This document shows positions 1 to 7,007 of a stretch of DNA of 9,900 nt, piece after piece (position 1 is the stretch's first letter; every line of letters begins with the position of its first letter). Under the pieces are notes generated by a model. The model had not been told where the DNA came from and did no database searches. It worked only from the letters and a program-made list of their open reading frames with translations. Made by a program: the position numbers and the translations under genes. The stretch lies in the NCBI GenBank assembly GCA_021802185.1, contig JAKAAV010000047.1:1-9900 (forward strand). The letters are read 5' to 3'. This DNA comes from Chloroflexota bacterium. GTDB taxonomy: Bacteria; Chloroflexota; Limnocylindria; Limnocylindrales; CSP1-4.

Positions 1-560
1 CCGGGAAAGTCCATGAGCTCCGCGAGCCCGAGCGCGCGCGGCTCGTCGGCGAGGAACCGGGCGATGTCGTCGGCGCGGACGGTGTATGCGCTCGACTCGA
101 ACGGGCTGGCCGGCACGCACGAGGGCGTCATCACGTAGTACTCGAGCGGCATCTCGCCGGCCGAGGCGAGGAGGGCGCGCACGCCGTCGAGCCCGAAGAC
201 GTTGGCGATCTCGTGGGGATCGAGCACGACCGTGGTCGTGCCGAACGGGAGCACGGCGCGCGCGAACTCGTCGACCATGAGCTTGGTCGATTCGATGTGC
301 ATGTGGGCGTCGATGAACCCGGGCAGGAGCACGAGCCCGGAGACGTCGACGGTCTCGCGTGCCGGGACGACGCCGGGCGTCCCTGCGTACGGCCCGATCC
401 CGGCGATGTGCTCTCCGGCGATCGCCACGTCGGCGTCGAGCAGCTCGCCGGTGAAGACCGACAGCACGCGGCCGCCGGCGAGCACGAGGTCGGCGGGCTC
501 GTCACCGCGCGCGACCGCGATCCGACGGGACAGCTCCGCCGTCCGCTCGTCGGGCGTCAT
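1..560 (-). CDS. ade: Adenine deaminase, N-terminal part (runs off the left edge)
   Basis: The first 186 residues of an amidohydrolase-superfamily adenine deaminase, which hydrolyses adenine to hypoxanthine and ammonia in the cytoplasm. Seen: the metal-binding HxH of strand 1 in 'PGFIDAHMHIEST' (H86, H88), then 'TTTVVLDPHEIANVFG' and 'MTPSCVPASPFESS'. These motifs are typical of bacterial Ade rather than of guanine or cytosine deaminases. The family is usually near 570-590 aa, so about two thirds is missing, including the remaining metal ligands. The ATG at 558-560 is preceded by AGGGGTGA (565-572) at good spacing, and the protein begins as family members do. It lies 30 nt downstream of the molybdopterin subunit gene and is very likely cotranscribed with it. 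It would feed hypoxanthine to the dehydrogenases encoded upstream. The assignment is firm; only completeness cannot be judged. Confidence 0.93.
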   Translation of the reverse strand, partial: MTPDERTAELSRRIAVARGDEPADLVLAGGRVLSVFTGELLDADVAIAGEHIAGIGPYAGTPGVVPARETVDVSGLVLLPGFIDAHMHIESTKLMVDEFARAVLPFGTTTVVLDPHEIANVFGLDGVRALLASAGEMPLEYYVMTPSCVPASPFESSAYTVRADDIARFLADEPRALGLAELMDFP

Positions 561-590
561 GTCGTCACCCCTGCCTTGCGCATCGTCCCG

Positions 591-2960
591 TCACCGGTAT
601 TCGTAGACCGGGCGCGGTCCCGGCACGTCGGGGATCGGCGCCGGGCCGGCGCTCGTCCGTGGTCCGGAGATCCCCACCAGGTCGTCCGGCGTCACGGGCA
701 CGCGGCTGAGCTCCCGCCCGGTCGCGTCGCGGAGCGCGGCCGCGACCGCAGCGGTCGCCACGATCGTGGCCCCTTCCCCGACGCCCTTCGCACCATACGG
801 CGACCCGGGCTCGGGTTCCTCGACGATCGCGGAGACGACCGGCGGCATGTCGAGGATCGTCGGCAGGAGGTAGTCCGTGAACGAGGCGTTCGCGATCTTC
901 CCATCGCGCAGCTGGATCTCCTCGAGCAGCGCCAGCCCCAGCCCCTGGGCCGCGCCACCCTCGATCTGCCCCTCCACGCCGCGCGGGTTCAGCGCCTTCC
1001 CGACGTCCTGCACGCCCCCGAGCTGCACGACCCGGACGAGGCCCAGGTCCAGGTCGACCTCGACGACCGCGCGCATCGCGCCGAACGCGAACATGACGTG
1101 CGGGTCCCCCTGCCCGCGCCCGTCGAGTCTCGCGGTCGGGCGATGCCGGTAGACCTCGGTCGCCTCGAGCGGCGGGTCGAGCAGGTCCGCGACGACGCCG
1201 ATCGCCACGTCGCCGGCGAACACCCGGCCGTCGGCCAGGCGGAGCGGCCCGGCGAGGGTCGCGCCGGCGTGCGAACGCGCCGCGGCGCGGGCGAAGAGGT
1301 GCTCCCGGACCCGGCTGCACGCGGCCGCCACCGCCCCACCGGCCATCACGGTCTGCCGCGACGCCGACGTCGATCCCGCCGACCCCACCTCCGTGTCGGC
1401 GCCCATCTGCACGACCTCGTCCACGCCGAGCTCGGTGCGGACGATCTGGGCCAGCACCGTCTGGAGGCCCTGACCGACCTCCACCGCGGCGCTGTGCACC
1501 GTCGCGACGACGCCGTGCGGCCCGCGCTCGAGCCGGACGCGCGCCTCGCTCGAGTCGTCGTAGCCCTCGCTGTACGCGATGTTCTTGTAGCCGAGCGCGT
1601 ACCCGACGCCGCGCCGCACGTGCTCGCCACGCCCGACGTTGCCCGCACCGCCGGGCAGCGTGACCCGGTCGCGGAACGCCGCCGGCAGGTCCGACGGCAT
1701 CGGCAGCGCGACGCACCGCTCGAGGACCTCGCGCGCCGGAGCCGAACCGTGGATGACCTGCCCGGTCGGCAGCACGGACCCCGTGTGGAGCACGTTCTTC
1801 AGCCGCAGCTCGACCGGATCCATGTCGAGAGCGGCCGCGAGCCGATCCATCTGCGCTTCGTGCGCGACGCAGACCTGGACGGCGCCGAAGCCGCGCATCG
1901 CGCCGGCCGGCGGGTTGTTCGTGTAGACGCACGTCCCCTCGATCAGGGCGTTGGGGACCTCGTACGGCCCGGGCGCGAACGTCGAGGCGTTGAGGACCAC
2001 GGCGGGCGAAGACGACGTGTACGCCCCGCCGTCGAGGAGCAGCCGCACCCGGCAGTTCACGAGCATGCCGTCCCGCCGGGCGCCCGTGCGGACCCAGATC
2101 CGCGCGGGGTGGCGGTGCACGTGCCCGAAGAAGGACTCCTCGCGGCCGTACGTCATCTTCACGGGACGCCCCGTCGCGAGGGCGAGCAGGCAGGCGTGGA
2201 TGTGCATGTGCACGTCCTCGCGCGCGCCGAAGGCGCCACCGACGCCGGCGAGATGGAGCCGGACCTTCGACTCGGGCAGGCCGACGCACGGCGCGATCTG
2301 CTTCTGGTCGCTGTGGAGCCACTGCGTCGACACGTACAGGTCGACGCCGCCGTCGGCCGCCGGGATCGCGAGCCCTGCCTCCGGCCCGAGCGGCGCCTGG
2401 TCCTGCATCCCGACCTCGTAGTAGCCCTCGACCCAGACGTCCGCCTCGGCCTCGGGATCGCCGTGCTCGATCCGCACGTGGCGCAGGACGTTGCCGCGCT
2501 CGGAGACCGGCGGCGCGTCCGGCCGGAGCGCGGCCTCCATGTCCGTGACGGCGGGCAGTACCTCGTAGTCGACCCGGACCGCCGCGGCCGCCGCGCGCGC
2601 CTCCTCCGCCGAGTCGGCCGCGACGATCGCGACCGGCTCCCCTGCGTACCGCACGACGTCCTCGGCGAGCACCGGCTGGTCCGCGTAGTCCAGCCCGTAG
2701 CGCCTGCCCGCCGGCAGGTCGGCGGCCGTCATCGCGTGCCGGACGCCGGGCATCGCGAGTGCCCCCGAGACGTCGACATGGCGGACTCGCGCGCTCGGAT
2801 GCGGGCTCCGGACCGTCGCCCCGTGGAGCATGCCCTCGACCCACAGGTCGCTGCCGTACGCGAACTCGCCGAGGACCTTGGGGGTGCCGTCGACGCGCGG
2901 GGCGGAGACGCCGACGATCGCGCCCTTCCCGGCCTCGGCGATGCGGTCCGTGACGGGCAT
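591..2960 (-). CDS. pucD: Xanthine dehydrogenase molybdopterin-binding subunit (PucD/XdhD-like)
   Basis: A 789-aa large subunit of a three-subunit molybdenum hydroxylase, binding molybdopterin cytosine dinucleotide. It would oxidise hypoxanthine or xanthine with electrons passing to the [2Fe-2S] and FAD subunits. Seen: an N-terminal a/b-hammerhead domain (about residues 27-135), then 'VSTQ' with Q213, 'GGAFGARE' with E248, 'GAMRGFG' with R356 and F358, 'VEVGQG' near 494-498 and 'KGVGE' with the expected catalytic base E729. The 'QDQAPLGPEAGLA' segment (187-198) and 'GDPHVMFAFGAMRA' (618-631) are PucD-type. By hand alignment, the Arg880 position of bovine XDH is Asn324 here, so the exact substrate is less certain. 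The CO-dehydrogenase active-site motif (AYRCSFR) is absent. The ATG at 2960 is chosen because AGGGGGG lies 8 nt upstream and homology begins there; an in-frame extension to 3035 is low-complexity and overlaps the preceding gene. The start lies 1 nt after the deaminase stop codon. Confidence 0.88.
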   Translation of the reverse strand: MPVTDRIAEAGKGAIVGVSAPRVDGTPKVLGEFAYGSDLWVEGMLHGATVRSPHPSARVRHVDVSGALAMPGVRHAMTAADLPAGRRYGLDYADQPVLAEDVVRYAGEPVAIVAADSAEEARAAAAAVRVDYEVLPAVTDMEAALRPDAPPVSERGNVLRHVRIEHGDPEAEADVWVEGYYEVGMQDQAPLGPEAGLAIPAADGGVDLYVSTQWLHSDQKQIAPCVGLPESKVRLHLAGVGGAFGAREDVHMHIHACLLALATGRPVKMTYGREESFFGHVHRHPARIWVRTGARRDGMLVNCRVRLLLDGGAYTSSSPAVVLNASTFAPGPYEVPNALIEGTCVYTNNPPAGAMRGFGAVQVCVAHEAQMDRLAAALDMDPVELRLKNVLHTGSVLPTGQVIHGSAPAREVLERCVALPMPSDLPAAFRDRVTLPGGAGNVGRGEHVRRGVGYALGYKNIAYSEGYDDSSEARVRLERGPHGVVATVHSAAVEVGQGLQTVLAQIVRTELGVDEVVQMGADTEVGSAGSTSASRQTVMAGGAVAAACSRVREHLFARAAARSHAGATLAGPLRLADGRVFAGDVAIGVVADLLDPPLEATEVYRHRPTARLDGRGQGDPHVMFAFGAMRAVVEVDLDLGLVRVVQLGGVQDVGKALNPRGVEGQIEGGAAQGLGLALLEEIQLRDGKIANASFTDYLLPTILDMPPVVSAIVEEPEPGSPYGAKGVGEGATIVATAAVAAALRDATGRELSRVPVTPDDLVGISGPRTSAGPAPIPDVPGPRPVYEYR

Positions 2961-2961
2961 G

Positions 2962-4452
2962 CTATCGACCCCCCTGCGCCGAAGACGCACGCGGGGGCGG
3001 GACGATCCCGGCAGCCCGGCCCGCGGCCGCGTCACCTCCGGCAGGCGCCGCCGTGGTTCCGAGCGACGCGGCGGACGCCGTCCTGTCGCCCGCGACGATC
3101 CGGGCAGCCACCCGGTGTCCCTCGCGCGCGATCGCCTCCTCGTCGACGTTCGCGAGCCGACCGTCGCGGACGACGAACCGGCCCTCGACCACGAGATGCT
3201 TCACCGGCTGCGGCCACGCGAGCACGATCCCGGCGATCGGGTCCGCCTCGATCCCGGCGGTCGCGAGGCCGGTCACGTCGAAGAGCGCCACGTCCGCACG
3301 CTTTCCGGGCTCGAGCGAGCCGACGTCGTCGCGACCGAGCACGGCCGCGCCGCCGCGCGTTCCGAGCCGCAACGCCTCGCGCGCCGTCATCGCCGCCGGC
3401 CCGCCGCGGCCGCGCGCCACCAGCAGCGCCTGCCGCACCTCGCCGAGCAGGTTGCCGCCATCGTTCGACGCGGACCCGTCGACGCCGAGGCCGACCGGGA
3501 CGCCGGCGTCGACCAGCTCCCGGACGGGCGCCGTGCCGGACCCGAGGCGCATGTTCGACGTCGGGCAGTGCGCCACGCCCGTGCCGGTGGCGGCGAACGC
3601 CGCGACGTCGGCCGGCGACAGGTGGACGCAGTGGGCGAGCCAGACGTCGGGGCCGAGGAAGCCGAGTCGGTCGAGCAGGTCGACCGGCCGGACCCCGAAG
3701 CGCTCGAGGCAGAACGCCTCCTCGTCGACGGTCTCGGCGATGTGCGTGTGGAGCCGGACCCCGAGCCGCCGCGCAAGCGCCGCCGACTCCCGCATGAGCC
3801 CCTCGCTCGCCGAGAACGGTGAGCACGGCGCGATCGCGATGCGGACCATCGCGCCGGGTGCCGGGTCGTGGAAGCGCCCGACGGCATCCTCGGTCTGCGC
3901 GAGGACGGTGTCGGTGTCCTGCACGACGACGTCGGGCGGGAGCCCGCCGGACGACGCACCGAGGTCCATCGAGCCGCGGGTCGGCTGGAACCGCACGCCG
4001 AGTGCGCGGGCGGCCTCGATCTCGGCCGCGAGGAGGTCGCCGGTGCCCGCCGGGAAGACGTAGTGGTGGTCGGTCGAGGTCGAGCACCCGGACAGCGCGA
4101 GCTCGGCGAGCCCGGCCCCGGCCGCCGCGCCGACCCACTCGACATCGACGCCCGCCCACACCGGGTACAGCTCGGTGAGCCAGCCGAACAGGCCGGCCTG
4201 CTGGGCACGCGCGCGCGTGAGCGCCTGGTAGAGGGGATGGTGGGTGTTCACGAGCCCGGGGATCGCGACGCACCCACGGGCGTCGACGACCCCGACCTCG
4301 CGCGGGTCGCCGAGGACATCCGCCGGTGGCTCGCCCGTCCCGACCCACCGGATCACGCCGTCCTCGCCGAGAATCGAAGCGTTCGCGAACTCCGTCCCGG
4401 CGTCGTCCATCGTCGCGACGGCGAGGCAGTTCGAGAGCAGCAGGTGGCTCAT
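2962..4452 (-). CDS. 8-oxoguanine deaminase-like amidohydrolase (ATZ/TRZ family)
   Basis: A 496-aa member of the cytosine deaminase/ATZ-TRZ group. Segments such as 'LFGWLTELYPVWAGV' (88-102), 'STSTDHHYVFP' (124-134), 'RFQPTRGSMDLG' (154-165) and 'LGVDGSASNDGGN' (322-334) match the 8-oxoguanine deaminase subfamily, which hydrolyses 8-oxoguanine to urate and ammonia. Apparent metal ligands are H237 in 'HTHIAET', H274 in 'LAHCVHL' and D325 in 'GLGVDG'. The strand-1 motif is unusual: it reads 'NTHHPLYQ' (69-76), whereas relatives I recall read 'NTHHHxYQ', so Pro73 stands where the second His of HxH is expected. Residues 453-496 are an Ala/Gly/Pro-rich tail beyond the usual length of about 450. 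The ATG at 4452 has GGAG 8 nt upstream; the 60-residue upstream extension is the iron-sulfur gene read in another frame. The gene sits between the iron-sulfur and molybdopterin subunit genes of one dehydrogenase. Other ATZ/TRZ hydrolases remain possible. Confidence 0.83.
   Translation of the reverse strand: MSHLLLSNCLAVATMDDAGTEFANASILGEDGVIRWVGTGEPPADVLGDPREVGVVDARGCVAIPGLVNTHHPLYQALTRARAQQAGLFGWLTELYPVWAGVDVEWVGAAAGAGLAELALSGCSTSTDHHYVFPAGTGDLLAAEIEAARALGVRFQPTRGSMDLGASSGGLPPDVVVQDTDTVLAQTEDAVGRFHDPAPGAMVRIAIAPCSPFSASEGLMRESAALARRLGVRLHTHIAETVDEEAFCLERFGVRPVDLLDRLGFLGPDVWLAHCVHLSPADVAAFAATGTGVAHCPTSNMRLGSGTAPVRELVDAGVPVGLGVDGSASNDGGNLLGEVRQALLVARGRGGPAAMTAREALRLGTRGGAAVLGRDDVGSLEPGKRADVALFDVTGLATAGIEADPIAGIVLAWPQPVKHLVVEGRFVVRDGRLANVDEEAIAREGHRVAARIVAGDRTASAASLGTTAAPAGGDAAAGRAAGIVPPPRASSAQGGR
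2969..2975 (-). promoter_or_regulatory. Ribosome binding site for the molybdopterin subunit
   Basis: The minus strand reads AGGGGGG, 8 nt before the ATG at 2960. It lies inside the last codons of the upstream deaminase gene. It supports ATG 2960 over the longer in-frame start at 3035, and it makes translational coupling across the 1-nt gap (TAG-C-ATG) likely. Confidence 0.7.
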
Positions 4453-4519
4453 CGCCCGTTCTCCGTCGGATGGACGGCCGAAGCGTCCGGATCGCCGCCC
4501 GGCCCGATGGGCGGCCGGT

Positions 4520-4993
4520 TCATGGGGCGACCTCCCCCATGCGATCGGCCGCCACGTGCACCGCGTCCACGATCTTCTGGTAGCCCGTGCAGCGGCACAG
4601 GTTCCCGGACAGCGCCTCCCGGATGGTCTCATCCGTCGGGTGCGCGTCGTGCCTCAGCAGGTCCGCGACCGCCACCTCGAACCCCGGCGTGCAGAAGCCG
4701 CACTGCACCGCCCCGGCTTCGAGGAACGCTGCCTGGACCGGGTGCAGCGCGCCCTCCCGGCCCAGCGACTCGACCGTCTCGACCATCCGGCCCTCGGCCT
4801 GGGCGGCGAGGACCAGGCACGAGCAGACGAGGTCGCCATCCAGCCACACCGAGCACGATCCGCACTCGCCCTGCTCGCACGCGTTCTTCGTGCCCCACAG
4901 GCCGAGGTCGTCGCGGAGCATGGCGAGGAGGCTGGAGCCCGGCCACACGTCGGCCTCGCGCCACTCGCCGTTGACGTTCAGTCGGATCAGCAC
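4520..4993 (-). CDS. Xanthine dehydrogenase iron-sulfur subunit, two [2Fe-2S] clusters
   Basis: A 157-aa small subunit of the xanthine oxidase family that relays electrons from the molybdenum centre to the FAD subunit. Both clusters are complete. The plant-ferredoxin-like N-terminal domain has C39, C44, C47 and C59 ('NACEQGECGSCSVW' then 'CSCL'). The C-terminal helical domain has C98, C101, C133 and C135 ('QCGFCTPG' then 'LCRCTGY'). The length is normal for the family. The GTG start at 4993 has GGGGAG (5003-5008) 9 nt upstream and gives the typical beginning 'IRLNVNG'; an in-frame extension to 5095 overlaps the FAD gene and looks non-coding. The gene is 19 nt downstream of the FAD subunit gene and 67 nt upstream of the deaminase, so it belongs to the same transcription unit. 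It most likely pairs with the PucD-like subunit, because the other molybdenum enzyme carries its own iron-sulfur domains. Confidence 0.94.
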   Translation of the reverse strand: MLIRLNVNGEWREADVWPGSSLLAMLRDDLGLWGTKNACEQGECGSCSVWLDGDLVCSCLVLAAQAEGRMVETVESLGREGALHPVQAAFLEAGAVQCGFCTPGFEVAVADLLRHDAHPTDETIREALSGNLCRCTGYQKIVDAVHVAADRMGEVAP

Positions 4994-5012
4994 GCCGCGA
5001 CTCTCCCCAGGT

Positions 5013-5897
5013 TCAACTCGCCGCCTCCATCGCCGCGGCCCGGCGGTCGTCGAGCGCCCAGGCCAGCGCGCGCCGGGCCAGCACGCGGCAGGCATGGCGC
5101 CGGTACGCGGCGGTGCCGCGAACGTCGTCGATCGGCCGCGCCGCCTCGGCGACGAGCTCGCCGAAGCGCGCCATCGCGTCCTCCGGCACCCGCGCCCGAG
5201 GGTCCGACCATGCCCCGGCCTCGTCGAGCACGCCCGCCCCGAACGCCTCGGCCTCGGGCGCGCGGAGGATCGTCGGGCCGACCGAGCCGAGCGCCACGCG
5301 GACGCGCCGGGCCGCCCCGTCGAGCTGGAGGGACAGCCCGGCGATCGCGATGACCATCGCGTTGCGCGTGCCGACCTTCGAGAACGATCCCGGACCGTCC
5401 GCCGCCTCCCACTCCGTCGCGACGATCAGCTCGTCGGGGGCGAGCGCGGTTCGCTTCGGACCGAGCAGGAAGTCGTGCCACGGCAGCGTCCGGGTCCCGG
5501 TCGCGGAGGCGAGCACGACGCGCGCGTCATACGCCGCGAGCACGGGCAGCGCGTCTCCGGCGGGCGACCCGGTCCCGAGGTTCCCGCCGACCGTCCCGCG
5601 GGTCCGGATCTGGGGCGAGCCGACCGTCCGTGCGGCCTGCGTCAGCGCGACCTGGCCGGGCAGCTCGCGGATGATCCGGGCGTACGGGACGCCGGCGCCG
5701 AGCCGGACGGTCCGGCCCTCGCGCCGGATCTCGCGCAGCTCGGGCAGGCGGGAGACGTCGAGGAAGCCGCCGGGACGCCGCCGGCCGAAGTTCACCTCGA
5801 CCATCAGGTCGGTGCCTCCTGCGATCGGCATGGCCTCGGGGTGCGCGGCCCGGATCTCGAGGGCCTCGCGCAGCGACGACGGCCGGAAGAACTGCAC
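5013..5897 (-). CDS. Xanthine dehydrogenase FAD-binding subunit
   Basis: A 294-aa medium subunit of the molybdenum hydroxylase family (CoxM/XdhB/PucC-like), which passes electrons from the iron-sulfur clusters via FAD to NAD+ or another acceptor. Seen: the first FAD loop 'PIAGGTDLMVE' (24-34) and the second, 'TVGSPQIRTRGTVGGNLGTG' (91-110), both characteristic of this fold, followed by 'SPAGDALPVL'. A CO-dehydrogenase FAD-subunit C-terminal domain follows, from about residue 170 to 280. The GTG start at 5897 shares its first base with the TAG stop of the preceding LLM gene (TAGTG) and is served by GGGAGG 5 nt upstream, so translation is probably coupled. It is the only FAD subunit gene in the window, although two molybdenum hydroxylases are encoded. 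The family is certain; which electron acceptor it uses is not visible. Confidence 0.93.
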   Translation of the reverse strand: MQFFRPSSLREALEIRAAHPEAMPIAGGTDLMVEVNFGRRRPGGFLDVSRLPELREIRREGRTVRLGAGVPYARIIRELPGQVALTQAARTVGSPQIRTRGTVGGNLGTGSPAGDALPVLAAYDARVVLASATGTRTLPWHDFLLGPKRTALAPDELIVATEWEAADGPGSFSKVGTRNAMVIAIAGLSLQLDGAARRVRVALGSVGPTILRAPEAEAFGAGVLDEAGAWSDPRARVPEDAMARFGELVAEAARPIDDVRGTAAYRRHACRVLARRALAWALDDRRAAAMEAAS

Positions 5898-6925
5898 TAC
5901 GCCCTCCCTTCCTGCGCCTGCAATCTGCCCTCCGCGAACGCCTCGATCGTGGCCGGCACGTCGCCGAGGGGATACAGGATCGGGCACGTGCAGCCGGCGT
6001 CGACGTACTCCCGGACCTTCGCGCGGCACTCGTCCGGAGTGCCGGACGCGGTGAGCAGCTGGACGACGTCGTCCGGGACGAGCTGCATCGCCCGCTCGAT
6101 CTGCTCCGGCTTCGCGGGCCAGGTCAGCACGCGGCCGATCTCGTCGAGCAGGCCCTGGCTCACACCGGACGCCTGCATGATGTGCGGCTGCTGGCCGAGG
6201 TACTGCGTGAGCAGCTCCCGGGCGCGGTCGAGCGCGACCGAGCGATCGTGGTCGAGCGAGCAGACGATCAGCTGCGGGCGATCGATGTCCTCGACCGATC
6301 GGCCGGCCAGGGCGGCCCCGCGCCCGAGGGCCTCGACCGCGTCGGCGGTGTACGCCGGCGAGACCATGTAGTTGAGCAGCGCGCCGTCGCCGATCTCCCC
6401 GGTGAGCTCCATCATCTTCATGCCGGTCGCCCCGATGTAGATCGGCACGTTCCGGCGCCGGCGCTCGCCGTGGACGATGTCGAGCTCGATGTCGTGGACC
6501 ATGACGAAGGCGCCGTTGTACGAGACCCGCTCCATCGCGAGGAGACGGCGCGTCACCTCGACCGTCTCGCGCATCGCCTGCACCGGCTGGCGCCGCCGTA
6601 CGCCGACCTTCGAGGCGAGGGGCTCCCACCACGCCCCGAGGCCGAGCAGCACGCGGCCGGGCGCGAGGTCGTCGAGCGTCGCGAACGTCGCCGCGAGGAG
6701 CGCGATGTTCCGCGTCCACGTGTTCACCACGCCCGCGCCGACCTTGATGCGCTCCGTCACGGCCGCGATGGCCGCCATCGGCACCGTCGCCTCGCGCGCG
6801 AGACGGCTCTCCGCCTGCCACACGGCCTCGAATCCGCACTGCTCCGCGAGCTGCGCGAACGCCATCCCCTCGCGGATCGTGTGGCGGTCCTGCAGGTAGA
6901 GGGCCACGCGGCCCTCGCTGCTCAC
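5897..6925 (-). CDS. LLM class (luciferase-like) flavin/F420-dependent oxidoreductase
   Basis: A 342-aa protein of the bacterial luciferase-like TIM-barrel superfamily, closest in feel to the F420-dependent Mer-like branch. Seen: '[10 protein letters not shown]' (31-40), '[18 protein letters not shown]' (61-78), '[22 protein letters not shown]' region (87-108), '[23 protein letters not shown]' region (159-181) and a C-terminal '[19 protein letters not shown]' (293-311). All are standard landmarks of this family; the cofactor (F420 or FMN) and substrate cannot be read from sequence. No signal peptide or membrane segment is seen. The start is taken as GTG 6925, which has GGTGA 10 nt upstream; GTG 6931, two codons earlier, is equally possible. 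The gene lies between two molybdenum hydroxylase loci and shares a base with the FAD subunit gene, so it is part of the purine operon. Its role there is unknown: ring oxidation or cleavage, or flavin/F420 redox partnering, are inferences only. Confidence 0.85.
   Translation of the reverse strand: MSSEGRVALYLQDRHTIREGMAFAQLAEQCGFEAVWQAESRLAREATVPMAAIAAVTERIKVGAGVVNTWTRNIALLAATFATLDDLAPGRVLLGLGAWWEPLASKVGVRRRQPVQAMRETVEVTRRLLAMERVSYNGAFVMVHDIELDIVHGERRRRNVPIYIGATGMKMMELTGEIGDGALLNYMVSPAYTADAVEALGRGAALAGRSVEDIDRPQLIVCSLDHDRSVALDRARELLTQYLGQQPHIMQASGVSQGLLDEIGRVLTWPAKPEQIERAMQLVPDDVVQLLTASGTPDECRAKVREYVDAGCTCPILYPLGDVPATIEAFAEGRLQAQEGRA
5903..5908 (-). promoter_or_regulatory. Ribosome binding site for the FAD subunit
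   Basis: The minus strand reads GGGAGG, 5 nt before the GTG at 5897 and inside the last codons of the LLM gene. With the one-base stop/start overlap it fixes the FAD subunit start and suggests coupled translation. Confidence 0.65.
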
Positions 6926-6948
6926 GCCCACGGCGTCACCGTGCCCAT
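6922..6948 (-). other. Possible 8-codon leader ORF coupled to the LLM gene
   Basis: The minus strand has GGGGGGAG, 5 nt, then an ATG at 6948 opening an ORF of eight sense codons (MGTVTPWA). Its TGA stop overlaps the GTG start of the LLM gene as GTGA. The ribosome binding site is better than that of the LLM gene itself, so this may be a translational-coupling leader. It could also be chance in such GC-rich DNA. Confidence 0.3.
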
Positions 6949-7007
6949 GCGCGCTCCCCCCACTCCTGCGCCGCGCACCGGTCGTCCATCGTCGCCGGTT
7001 CCGTCGC

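Noticed and set aside
565..2844. A 759-codon minus-strand frame overlapping the molybdopterin subunit
   Set aside because: It is a frame-shifted shadow of the PucD-like gene, Arg/Gly/Ala-rich with no motifs.
591..2960. CO dehydrogenase large subunit (CoxL)
   Set aside because: The gene trio resembles cox genes in type, but the CoxL active-site loop motif is absent and the PucD-type segments and purine-gene neighbours favour a xanthine dehydrogenase.
2961..3035. N-terminal extension of the molybdopterin subunit
   Set aside because: The 25 extra residues are low-complexity and overlap the deaminase gene; a strong ribosome site supports ATG 2960. The longer starts at 4632, 5095, 7171 and 9743 were rejected for the same kind of reason.
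213..3797. A 1194-codon open frame on the plus strand
   Set aside because: It lies antisense to Ade, the PucD-like subunit and the deaminase, which have clear family motifs. Its translation is Arg/Asp/His-rich without any recognisable domain, as expected for an antisense frame in GC-rich DNA.
4587..6371. A 594-codon open frame on the plus strand
   Set aside because: It is antisense to the iron-sulfur, FAD and LLM genes, with low-complexity Arg/Ser/Pro content and no domain.
6936..6989. Seventeen-codon ORF in the gap before the LLM gene
   Set aside because: It has no convincing ribosome site and is not coupled to the LLM start; nothing supports translation.
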